Assembly (NCBI GenBank): GCA_050262775.1
Contig: JBLNEO010000153.1
Coordinates: 1-22,211, forward strand
DNA length: 22,211 bases
Direction of reading: 5' to 3'
Origin: DATHTC01 sp050262775
Lineage (GTDB): Bacteria; Actinomycetota; Thermoleophilia; Gaiellales; Gaiellaceae
Positions 1-5,853 of the stretch are shown here, piece after piece. Under the pieces are notes generated by a model. That model ran no database searches and had not been told where the DNA came from. It was given only the letters and a program-made list of their open reading frames with translations. The number at the start of each line of letters is the position of its first letter. Positions within the stretch are counted from its first letter, which is position 1. Both the position numbers and the translations under genes were made by a program.

Positions 1-153
1 CCACTGACGAGCGAGAGTCGTCTTGCCATACCCTGCCGGCGCGACGAGGAGGATGATCCGCGCATCCGTCTCGTCCAGCAGCTTGAGCAGCCGCGGGCGC
101 TCGATGATGTGCCTCTCGCCCTGGTCGACGTCGTGCGGCGCTTCCGCGGTCAC
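1..153 (-). CDS. MalT/LAL-type LuxR-family regulator, N-terminal fragment
   Basis: Partial gene that runs off the left edge; only the first 51 codons are present. The start is GTG at 153-151, preceded by a purine-rich Shine-Dalgarno (GGGGGAGAGG) directly upstream. An ATG at 170 hits a stop after six codons, so it is not the start. The peptide contains RPRLLKLLDE followed by a hydrophobic strand and the Walker A motif APAGYGKTTL (residues 38-47). RPRLL...APAGYGKTTL is the typical beginning of the ATPase module of MalT-like large LuxR (LAL/STAND) transcription activators, which sense a ligand through C-terminal repeats and bind DNA through a terminal LuxR HTH. Those domains lie outside the window. 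The family call is firm from the Walker A context; the regulated genes are unknown. Confidence 0.8.
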   Translation of the reverse strand, partial: MTAEAPHDVDQGERHIIERPRLLKLLDETDARIILLVAPAGYGKTTLARQW

Positions 154-199
154 TGCCCTCTCCCCCTCATTCGCACGGGCGACGCCGGCCCGTCCACGA

Positions 200-229
200 A
201 CCGTAGCCCCGCTCCCGACGCCGTGTCGG
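200..229 (-). promoter_or_regulatory. putative promoter of the MalT-like regulator gene
   Basis: On the minus strand CCGACA (229-224) and TACGGT (205-200) are separated by 18 nt, a plausible -35/-10 pair. The predicted transcript starts near 193, giving a leader of about 40 nt that contains the Shine-Dalgarno before GTG 153. Seen in sequence only; the -35 matches 4 of 6 consensus positions. Confidence 0.4.
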
Positions 230-231
230 GA
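213..231. promoter_or_regulatory. inverted repeat over the -35 region, possible operator
   Basis: TCCCGAC (213-219) and GTCGGGA (225-231) form a perfect 7-bp inverted repeat with a 5-nt spacer. It covers the putative -35 (224-229) of the MalT-like gene, where a repressor or autoregulator could bind. It could also be part of the transcription-end region of the upstream HTH gene. Confidence 0.35.
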
Positions 232-241
232 CGAGGAACTG

Positions 242-275
242 CCGTGCCCGCCCGGCCTGGGCGGGGCGGGCACGG
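242..275 (-). terminator. strong GC hairpin after the HTH gene
   Basis: A perfect 12-bp stem, 242-253 paired with 264-275, with a 10-nt loop, begins 6 nt past the stop codon of the minus-strand HTH gene. There is no T-tract. U-less GC hairpins are common at gene ends in high-GC actinobacteria, so termination or 3'-end stabilisation is likely. Confidence 0.5.
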
Positions 276-281
276 GTGCCG

Positions 282-548
282 TCAGTTCCCCGGAGCGGTC
301 GGTGCCGGCCCGAGGCCTTGCGCGAGGGGATCCCGGCCCGTCAGCTGGCGATACGCGACCGGGATCTGACGCCGCCTCGCCACTCCCAGCTTCTGGCGGA
401 GGGCGTCGGCGTGGGCCTTGGCGGTTCGTGGGGAGATGCCGAGGCGCGCGCCGACCTCCTCGTTCGAGCAGCCGGCGGCGATCAACTCGACCACCTGGCG
501 CTGCCGCTCGGTGATGCTGGGGAGGGTGCCGTACGAGGTGCGCGTCAT
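282..548 (-). CDS. stand-alone LuxR-type helix-turn-helix protein (88 aa)
   Basis: Small DNA-binding protein consisting almost only of a LuxR/GerE HTH. After TLPSITERQRQVVELIAAG come SNEEVGARLGISPRTAKAH (about residues 29-47) and LRQKLGV (50-56), which match the LuxR-family HTH including the KLGV end. The usual TVKxH recognition-helix motif is TAKAH here. No receiver or sensor domain is present; about 12 residues precede the HTH and about 20 Pro/Ala-rich residues follow. ATG 548-546 is chosen because TACGTT lies 7 nt upstream and the family motif begins soon after; the open frame continues upstream only as noise. The next gene downstream on the same strand is a MalT-like ATPase regulator, separated by a hairpin. 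GerE is a known single-domain example of this architecture. Targets are unknown. Confidence 0.85.
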   Translation of the reverse strand: MTRTSYGTLPSITERQRQVVELIAAGCSNEEVGARLGISPRTAKAHADALRQKLGVARRRQIPVAYRQLTGRDPLAQGLGPAPTAPGN

Positions 549-555
549 GGGCGCG

Positions 556-561
556 AACGTA
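556..561 (-). promoter_or_regulatory. -10 box TACGTT, probable leaderless start of the HTH gene
   Basis: TACGTT reads 561 to 556 on the minus strand, 7 nt before ATG 548. The spacing places the transcript start at or next to the ATG. Confidence 0.5.
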
Positions 562-610
562 CCGGCCGCCCGCCGCGGCAACCATTGACCGAAAGGCGTA
601 ATTGCGGGGT

Positions 611-904
611 CTAGCGCTCGCGCATGAACCCCTGGCGGGCGGCGCTGACGAGCGCGACCGCCTCGGGGAACAGCACCTGCATCGCCTTGCGAAGCGCCTC
701 GGCCTGGTCGCCGGGCGCGCCCGACACCTCGACCCGCTGGAGCGCCGCCGCAGTCAGCTCGACGGCCGTGTTCAGCGTCAGCGTCGCGAACTGCTCGCGC
801 TGCGCCTCCGCGACGTTCTCGGCCTGCTGCTCGGCGAACTCGCGAAGCCCACGCATGAGCTCCTCGGGGTCGCCGCCGAACGGGAATCCGAAGCCGCCCT
901 CCAC
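611..904 (-). CDS. unrecognised small helical protein (97 aa)
   Basis: I do not recognise this protein. It starts with GTG 904-902, only 5 nt after the stop of the upstream gene (910-1479), so the two are probably cotranscribed. The N-terminus is glycine/phenylalanine-rich (EGGFGFPFGGDPEELMRGL). The remainder looks fully alpha-helical and alanine-rich (FAEQQAENVAEAQREQFATL, then TAVELTAAALQRVEVSG). There is no signal peptide, membrane segment or metal-binding motif. Codon usage and GC-rich third positions fit a real gene, and the acidic/helical composition is not that of a shadow frame. It ends 62 nt before the HTH gene. Confidence 0.65.
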   Translation of the reverse strand: MEGGFGFPFGGDPEELMRGLREFAEQQAENVAEAQREQFATLTLNTAVELTAAALQRVEVSGAPGDQAEALRKAMQVLFPEAVALVSAARQGFMRER

Positions 905-909
905 GGGCC

Positions 910-1479
910 TCAGTGTTGCACGCGCGCGCCGTCGAGCGGGCGCTTGTACTCGCGCTCGATCTCGTCGGCGAGCTCGTTGACGGCGCCCACGGCGCTGCGC
1001 ATCGCCTCGGCGAAGGGCGACGGCCCGTCGTCCCCGAGCGCCCGTTCGAGCCGCAGCGTCGCCTCACCGACCGCGTCGAGGAACGAGGGAGACGCGATGC
1101 GCGGCGCAGCACCGATCACCTGCTCGAGCTCGAGCGCCGCCGCCTCTGCGTCCTCGATCCCCGGCGGCGACTCGCGGATCCGCAGTGCCACCAGCTGCGA
1201 GCGGAGCCCCTCCAGGTCGCCGCCGGCGGCGAGCTCGACCGCGACCTCGCAGAGCGCCGCGATCGATGCGGCGTCGCGGACCAGGCCGCGGTCGTCGACG
1301 GGAACGCCCTCAACGTCGAGCGCGAGCCACGTCCGAACGTCGCCGTCCCCGTACGCGCAGAGGTACACGCGACGCCCGCCCGCGGGCTCCGCGGCGAGCA
1401 CGGCGGCGACCCCCTCGCCCGGCGCGGCGTGCTCGGCGGCGGCCGCGGCGATGCGCTCCAGCTCCTCGTCGAGGGACAC
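910..1479 (-). CDS. unrecognised conserved-type protein (189 aa)
   Basis: Function not recognised. The open frame extends upstream to 1548, but GTG 1479-1477 is the best start: TATCCT lies 7 nt upstream, and longer versions would run into the divergent gene at 1530. Residues 1-20 form an Ala-rich helix (SLDEELERIAAAAAEHAA). A predicted beta-rich middle follows (RRVYLCAYGDGDVRTWLALD, then GVPVDDRGLVRDA), then helical segments containing IREPPG-like and LELEQVIGAAPR stretches. The C-terminal helix (FAEAMRSAVGAVNELADEIE) resembles a small coiled coil. No signal peptide or membrane helix. It is the first gene of a minus-strand pair with the 97-aa gene and is divergent from the coiled-coil membrane protein gene at 1530. 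Confidence 0.65.
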   Translation of the reverse strand: MSLDEELERIAAAAAEHAAPGEGVAAVLAAEPAGGRRVYLCAYGDGDVRTWLALDVEGVPVDDRGLVRDAASIAALCEVAVELAAGGDLEGLRSQLVALRIRESPPGIEDAEAAALELEQVIGAAPRIASPSFLDAVGEATLRLERALGDDGPSPFAEAMRSAVGAVNELADEIEREYKRPLDGARVQH

Positions 1480-1486
1480 GGTCGGC

Positions 1487-1492
1487 AGGATA
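1487..1492 (-). promoter_or_regulatory. -10 box TATCCT, probable leaderless start
   Basis: TATCCT reads 1492 to 1487, 7 nt before GTG 1479. It is back-to-back with the plus-strand box at 1515, with 22 nt between them. Confidence 0.55.
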
Positions 1493-1514
1493 GGCCGTCC
1501 TCCTCGTCCGTCCC

Positions 1515-1520
1515 TACGAT
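1515..1520 (+). promoter_or_regulatory. -10 box TACGAT upstream of the coiled-coil gene
   Basis: TACGAT lies 9 nt before ATG 1530, which allows a leaderless or very short leader transcript. No recognisable TTGACA-like -35 is visible. Confidence 0.5.
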
Positions 1521-1529
1521 GTCGGCTCG

Positions 1530-2894
1530 ATGGACGACGTCCAGGCACTCGAGCTCGTCTTCGCGGCGTCGGTGCTCCTCGCCGCGGCCCTCGTGTGGGC
1601 GACGGCGACGCGCCGTCCGGCCCGGTCGGCTCTCGTCGCTGGCACGTCGGTGCTCGGCGCGGCGGCGGCCGTCTCGTGGGTCGTCGTCGCGCTCGATCCG
1701 ACGGAGGATGCGGCGCTCGCGGCGGCCGGAACGACCGCGGCGCTGCTCGCCGGGCTCGCCTCGCTCCCGCTGCGGCGTGCGCTCGAGCGGAATCGCCGCC
1801 TCGAGGCCGACGCCGCCGTCGTCGAGCAACGGATGCGGTTGCGCATGGAGCAGCTCGTCGCCGAGAGCGCCGGGGAGCTCGATCGCCTCGTCGCGCGGAC
1901 GCGCGCCGACACGGTCTCCCTGCTCGGCGAGGAGGAGCGGCGGATCGCCGAGGAGCGGCGACGCCTGATCGCGGAGCAGGAGCGGAAGGCGACGGGTGAG
2001 CTCGCCGAGGCGCTCGCGACGGTGCAGCGGCGCCTCGAGAGCCGACTCACCGCGTGGACCGAGGACCTCGACCGCACGCAGCAGAAGCTCGCGGGCGAGG
2101 TCGAGCGGATCGCGGAGCGGCAGAAGGCCGCGCTCGGCGAGGCCGAGGCGCGGATCGCCGTCGACATCAACCGCCTGTCGGCGGGGACGGAGGAGGAGCG
2201 GGCGGCGATCGGCCGCCTGCGCGAGGAGCTCGGGCGCGCGGCGCAGCAGGTCGTCGCGCAGTCGACGGCGGAGCTGGAGGCGCACGGCCAGGAGCGGCGG
2301 CAGGCGCTGCACGAGCTCGCGGAGCGCCTGCGCCGGCGCGAGCAGGAGCTCGCCGAGCGGATCGAGCGCGAGGAGGCGGAGGCGGTGGCGCGGATCACCT
2401 CCGGTCTCGCCGACGCGGAGCGCCGGGCGGTGGAGCAGCTCGCTCGGACCAACGAGCGCGCGGTGACAAGCTACGCGGACGCCGCCTCGACGCAGTTCGC
2501 GGAGGCGATCCGGGCGGCGCGCGAGGACGCCGCCCGGCGGCTCGCGCGCGAGCTCGAGCGCGCCGTCGAGAGCTTCGCCCGCGAGGCCCAGACGGTGCTC
2601 GCCGACCGCCTCTCGCAGATCGGAGACGCCGGCGTCCAGCGCGTGGAGCGCCGGGTGGCGCAGGTCGCGGAGTCGCTCGAGCGCCAGCGCGAGGAGCTCT
2701 TCGGCGGCCTCGAGGAGCGCCTGGCCGCCGCGGAGGCCGACATCCGCGTACGCCTCCAGACGCTCGCGCGCGACGCCGAGGCCGAGCGCACCGTCCTCGA
2801 CGCGCGCCTGCAGGAGCTCTCGCACCGCATCGACGAGGCGGTCTCGGCGGCGCGCGACCGGCTCACACGCCTCGACGAGCTCGGCACGCGCTGA
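1530..2894 (+). CDS. three-TM membrane protein with very long coiled coil (454 aa)
   Basis: Function not recognised. The N-terminal 81 residues hold three hydrophobic segments (about 7-26, 33-54 and 61-81). From about residue 84 to the end (roughly 370 residues) the protein is an almost unbroken charged helix rich in E, R, A, L and Q, for example EELGRAAQQVVAQSTAELEA and LAERLRRREQELAERIEREE. This is consistent with a long coiled coil. There is no nuclease, ATPase or receptor signalling domain; RmuC would need a C-terminal nuclease domain, which is absent. The probable role is structural or scaffolding at the membrane. It heads a plus-strand group with a 63-aa protein and xseA/xseB, 38 nt before the former. 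General searches would probably return low-complexity coiled-coil hits, so similarity should be read with care. Confidence 0.8.
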   Translation: MDDVQALELVFAASVLLAAALVWATATRRPARSALVAGTSVLGAAAAVSWVVVALDPTEDAALAAAGTTAALLAGLASLPLRRALERNRRLEADAAVVEQRMRLRMEQLVAESAGELDRLVARTRADTVSLLGEEERRIAEERRRLIAEQERKATGELAEALATVQRRLESRLTAWTEDLDRTQQKLAGEVERIAERQKAALGEAEARIAVDINRLSAGTEEERAAIGRLREELGRAAQQVVAQSTAELEAHGQERRQALHELAERLRRREQELAERIEREEAEAVARITSGLADAERRAVEQLARTNERAVTSYADAASTQFAEAIRAAREDAARRLARELERAVESFAREAQTVLADRLSQIGDAGVQRVERRVAQVAESLERQREELFGGLEERLAAAEADIRVRLQTLARDAEAERTVLDARLQELSHRIDEAVSAARDRLTRLDELGTR

Positions 2895-2932
2895 ACGAGG
2901 ATTTCGCGCGTCTTCCGCGAACCGGTCGGACC

Positions 2933-3124
2933 ATGAGCGAGCTGATCGACGCCGAGAGCGACCAGTCCAAGGTCGAGAGCTGGCGTCTGCACACGCTGAT
3001 CGAGGCGGGATACCCGCTCCACCTCGCCGAGCGGCTCGCGGTGGCGGAGGTCGACCTGCACCGCGCGGTCGAGCTTCTCCGCCAGGGATGCGAGGCGACC
3101 ACGGCCGCCGAGATCCTCCTGTAG
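2933..3124 (+). CDS. unrecognised small helical protein (63 aa)
   Basis: ATG 2933 gives a compact, ordered-looking protein: an acidic N-terminus (MSELIDAESD), then VESWRLHTLIEAGYPLHLAE, RLAVAEVDLHRAVELLRQG and a short C-terminal helix ending in TTAAEILL. The WR-x2-TLIEAGYP stretch looks like a conserved, non-random core; the last two helices could form a small helical hairpin. No cysteine pairs, signal or membrane segment. It lies 38 nt after the coiled-coil gene and 22 nt before xseA, so it is likely cotranscribed with at least the former. Function unknown. Confidence 0.7.
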   Translation: MSELIDAESDQSKVESWRLHTLIEAGYPLHLAERLAVAEVDLHRAVELLRQGCEATTAAEILL

Positions 3125-3134
3125 CGCGAGCCTC

Positions 3135-3140
3135 TACGCT
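3135..3140 (+). promoter_or_regulatory. -10 box TACGCT before xseA
   Basis: TACGCT lies 6 nt before GTG 3147, the spacing expected for a leaderless xseA transcript starting inside the upstream operon. Confidence 0.5.
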
Positions 3141-3146
3141 GGGGCC

Positions 3147-4358
3147 GTGAAGGTCGAGGCCGTCGACTACGGCGACCGGCGCGTCTACTCCGTCGCGTCG
3201 TTCAACCGCGGCGTCGCCGACTGGCTCGCCCGCCTCCCGACCGTCTGGGTCGAGGGAGAGGTGACCGAGCTGCGGCGGCAGCAGGCGTGGCAGAGCGTGT
3301 TCCTCACGCTCAAGGACCCCGCCGACGGGTCGTGCCTGCCCGTGACGATCGCGCGCTCGCGGTTCGACGCGCTCCGGCTCGACCTGCGCGACGGCGAGCG
3401 CGTGCACGTCTTCGGTCGGCCGGAGCTCTTCCCGCAGCGCGCCGACTTCCGCCTGCGCGCCCTGTCGATCGAGCGCTTCGGCCTCGGCGACCATCTCGCG
3501 CGGCTCGAGCGGCTGAAGCAGGCGCTCGCCGCCGAGGGCCTCTTCGACGCGGCGCGGAAGCGACCGCTGCCGCTCCTGCCTCGCCGCATCGGGCTCGTGA
3601 CCGGGAACGACGCGGCGGCGAAACGGGACGTCGTCGCGACCATCGCCGGCCGGTTCCCGCCCGCGCGCGTCCTCGTCGCGGAGGCGTACGTCCAGGGGCC
3701 CCGCGCCGCCGCCGCCGTCGTCGACGCGCTGGCGCGGATCTGCGCCGAGCCCGAGGTCGACGTCGTCGTCGTCGCCCGCGGCGGCGGGAGCTTCGAGGAC
3801 CTGCTCCCGTTCAGCGACGAGCGCGTCGTACGCGCGATCGCCGCGTGCCCCGTCCCGGTCGTCACCGCGGTCGGCCACGAGCAGGACACGCCGCTCTGCG
3901 ACCTCGCCGCCGACGTGCGAGCCTCCACGCCGACGATGGCCGGGAAGCTCGTCGTGCCGGACCTCGCGGAGCTGAGCGGGACGCTCGACCGGGCACGGAC
4001 GTCGCTCGCGCGGTCCGCCCGCCGGACGCTCGAGCGGGAGCGGGAGCGACTGGAGCGGAACCGCGAGCGGCTGCGTCGCGGGCCCGCGCTCGCCGTCGAA
4101 CGTGCGTCGGAGCGGACGGAGCGCGCGCACGAGCGCCTCCGGCGCGCACCGGCGCTCGCCGTGGAACGAAAGCGTGCGGCCCTCACCGCCGTGCACGGGC
4201 GCCTCGCAACGCTCTCGCCGCACGCGACGCTCGACCGCGGCTACGCGATCGTGCGCAGGGGCGACGTCGTCGTCGTCGACCCCGCCGCGGTCGCGGCAGG
4301 GGACGTCGTCGACGTCCGCGTCGCGCGGGGCGCGTTCGAGGCCGAGGTGCGCGAGTGA
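3147..4358 (+). CDS. xseA: exodeoxyribonuclease VII large subunit
   Basis: Catalytic subunit of exonuclease VII, which degrades single-stranded DNA from both ends into oligonucleotides in DNA repair. Residues about 10-110 form the N-terminal OB-fold (SFNRGVADWL, then PTVWVEGEVTEL and FLTLKD). The nuclease domain shows IGLVTGNDAAAKRDV (148-162), VVARGGGSFEDLLPFSDE (208-225), AVGHEQDTPLCDLAADVRAS (241-260) and TPTMAG, all characteristic of XseA. A long Arg/Glu-rich helical section with two similar ERLRRxPALAVER units follows, then a short beta C-terminus (LDRGYAIVRRGD). The length of 403 aa is slightly short compared with E. coli (about 456) but normal for Gram-positives. Start is GTG 3147; it overlaps xseB by 4 nt (GTGA), so the subunits are translationally coupled. 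Confidence 0.97.
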   Translation: MKVEAVDYGDRRVYSVASFNRGVADWLARLPTVWVEGEVTELRRQQAWQSVFLTLKDPADGSCLPVTIARSRFDALRLDLRDGERVHVFGRPELFPQRADFRLRALSIERFGLGDHLARLERLKQALAAEGLFDAARKRPLPLLPRRIGLVTGNDAAAKRDVVATIAGRFPPARVLVAEAYVQGPRAAAAVVDALARICAEPEVDVVVVARGGGSFEDLLPFSDERVVRAIAACPVPVVTAVGHEQDTPLCDLAADVRASTPTMAGKLVVPDLAELSGTLDRARTSLARSARRTLERERERLERNRERLRRGPALAVERASERTERAHERLRRAPALAVERKRAALTAVHGRLATLSPHATLDRGYAIVRRGDVVVVDPAAVAAGDVVDVRVARGAFEAEVRE

Positions 4359-4543
4359 GGTACGAGGACGCGCAGAAGGAGCTCGAGGGCATCGTCGACC
4401 GGCTCGAGCGGGGACAGGTCGGCCTCGACGAGACGCTGAAGCTCTGGGAGCGCGGCGAGGAGCTGTACCGATTCTGCCGGGAGCAGCTCGACGCGGCGCA
4501 CGGGAAGATCGAGGAGCTCGCCCGGCGCACCGCCGACCAGTAG
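4355..4543 (+). CDS. xseB: exodeoxyribonuclease VII small subunit
   Basis: Small subunit of exonuclease VII; several copies bind the helical part of XseA and are needed for activity. The 62-aa protein has the family pattern: YEDAQKELEGIVDRLERGQV (residues 3-22), then GLDETLKLWERGEELYRFCR, forming a two-helix hairpin, and LDAAHGKIEEL. Start GTG 4355 overlaps the xseA stop (GTGA), the usual arrangement for equimolar or coupled synthesis. Its TAG stop (4541-4543) also forms the first three bases of a TAGGAT -10 box for the next gene. Confidence 0.95.
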   Translation: MRYEDAQKELEGIVDRLERGQVGLDETLKLWERGEELYRFCREQLDAAHGKIEELARRTADQ

Positions 4544-4546
4544 GAT
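4541..4546 (+). promoter_or_regulatory. -10 box TAGGAT overlapping the xseB stop codon
   Basis: TAGGAT lies 8 nt before GTG 4555. Its first three bases are the xseB stop codon. Spacing fits a leaderless transcript of the cyclic-nucleotide-binding gene. Confidence 0.5.
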
Positions 4547-4554
4547 CCGGATCC

Positions 4555-4977
4555 GTGGCCGACGACCGTCTGGACCTCCTGCGGCAGGTTCCGCTCTTCG
4601 CCGACCTCGAGCGCAAGGAGCTCCAGGAGATCGCGGCGTCCATGAAGGAGCGCACCTTCCGCGCCGGCCAGGAGATCACGACCGAGGGCGAGCACGGCGT
4701 CGGGTTCTTCGTGATCGAGGACGGCGAGGCGGCCGTGACGGTGCGCGGCGAGCAGCGCACGACCCTCCGCCGGGGCGACTACTTCGGCGAGATCGCCCTC
4801 ATCGCGGAGACCGACCGCACGGCGACGGTGACGGCGATCACCGACCTGAAGTGCCTCGGCATGACGTTCTGGGGATTCCGCCCGATCGTCGAGTCGAACG
4901 GCCAGCTGGCGTGGCGGCTCCTACAGGCGCTCGCGAAGCAGCTCCACGAGATCGAGACCCACGAGACGCGCGCCTAG
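4555..4977 (+). CDS. stand-alone cyclic-nucleotide-binding domain protein (140 aa)
   Basis: A single CNMP-binding (CAP/Crp-type) domain without a DNA-binding HTH. It begins LRQVPLFADLERKELQEIA, continues with FRAGQEITTEGEHGVGFFVI (35-54) and ends the beta-roll with GDYFGEIALIAETDRTATV (74-92). This last stretch is the phosphate-binding cassette, with Glu79, Arg88 and Thr89 at the expected nucleotide-contact positions, so binding of a cyclic nucleotide is plausible. The C-terminal helix is short. The role is probably sensory or regulatory through protein contacts, not transcription by itself. It lies 11 nt after xseB and has its own -10 box. Its last 57 nt overlap the end of the convergent glycerate kinase gene. 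Confidence 0.85.
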   Translation: MADDRLDLLRQVPLFADLERKELQEIAASMKERTFRAGQEITTEGEHGVGFFVIEDGEAAVTVRGEQRTTLRRGDYFGEIALIAETDRTATVTAITDLKCLGMTFWGFRPIVESNGQLAWRLLQALAKQLHEIETHETRA

Positions 4978-5853
4978 CTCGACGAGGTCCTCGCGTGCGC
5001 GCGCGGGGTCGCCGGAGAGCGGCACCGTCTCGACGCCCGGGAGCGGCTCGACGACGCGGCCGCCGAAGACGACGCAACGCACGCCCGCGGCGGCGCACCG
5101 GCGCGCGACCTCCGCCGGGGCCTTTCCCCGCGTGGTCGTCGCGTCGACCGTGCCCTCGCCGGTGACGACGAGGCGGTAGGGCGACGGGTCGAAGCCGAGC
5201 TCGTCGAGGACGAGCGCGGCGCCCGGCACGAGCTCGGCGCCGAGCGACGCGAGCGCCGCGCCGAGGCCGCCCGCGGCGCCGCCGCCGGGCAGGTCGGGCA
5301 GCCCCGACGCTCGGAAGCGCTCCTCGAGGAGCGCCACGTCGTCGCTGCTCGCGCCCTTCTGCGGGCCGAAGAGCCGGGGCGCGTCGACGAGCCGGGCGTC
5401 GACGTCGCAGGCGACGCGCGTCGGGGCCGGGAGTGCTTCCAGCGCGTCGAGGAGCCCCGCGCCCGCGTCCATCGTCGCGGTGCCGCCGAGCGCGACGAGC
5501 AGCCGCCGCGGCGATCCGACCGCCCGGATCAGCGCGCCGAGGCCGCGCGACGACGCGGCCTGCACGTCGAGCCGCGACGGGTCGAGCGGGATCGCCTCCG
5601 CCGCTTCGACCGCAGCCGTCCCGTCCGGCAGGAGGAGCCAGCGCGCGCGGCGGGGCCGCCCGAAGGCGTCCTCCACGTCCGCGGAGCGCCACTCGCCGCC
5701 GCGCGCGGCCGCGAGCGCGTCGAGCGTGCCCTCGCCTCCGTCCGCGAGCGGGAGCACGTCGGCGTCGCGCAGCCCCTCGCGCAGCGCCTCCGCCGCCTCG
5801 ACGGCGGTGAGGACGCCCTTGAGGCTAGCCGGGCACGCGAGCGCGACGGGCAC
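4921..5853 (-). CDS. glycerate kinase, GlxK/GarK family, compact form (310 aa)
   Basis: Phosphorylates D-glycerate with ATP, normally to 2-phosphoglycerate in this family, feeding glyoxylate/glycerate carbon into glycolysis. Family signatures in order: PASLKGVLTAVEAAEAL (8-24; usually PDSFKGSLSA), PLADGGEGTLDAL (35-47), ALGGTATMDAGAG (121-133), VACDVDARLVDAPRLFGPQKGAS (147-169), GGAAGGLGAAL (191-201) and VTGEGTVDATTTRGKAP (230-246). At 310 aa it is clearly shorter than the usual 370-380; segments between the GGTAT and ACDV motifs and near the C-terminus are reduced, but the core motifs remain. GTG 5853 is the start, since the N-terminal motif begins immediately; it overlaps the upstream flippase-like gene by 29 nt. 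Its 3' end overlaps the convergent CNMP gene by 57 nt. Confidence 0.9.
   Translation of the reverse strand: MPVALACPASLKGVLTAVEAAEALREGLRDADVLPLADGGEGTLDALAAARGGEWRSADVEDAFGRPRRARWLLLPDGTAAVEAAEAIPLDPSRLDVQAASSRGLGALIRAVGSPRRLLVALGGTATMDAGAGLLDALEALPAPTRVACDVDARLVDAPRLFGPQKGASSDDVALLEERFRASGLPDLPGGGAAGGLGAALASLGAELVPGAALVLDELGFDPSPYRLVVTGEGTVDATTTRGKAPAEVARRCAAAGVRCVVFGGRVVEPLPGVETVPLSGDPARAREDLVELGARLVGLDLVELLRERL

Noticed and set aside
1530..2894. RmuC-type recombination protein
   Set aside because: RmuC has one TM segment and a C-terminal nuclease-like domain; here there are three TM segments and coiled coil to the last residue.
1116..4760. Very long minus-strand open frame of 1214 codons
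   Set aside because: It is antisense to the coiled-coil gene and xseA/xseB. GC-rich third positions remove stops on the opposite strand. The translation is Arg/Ala/Pro-rich with no domain.
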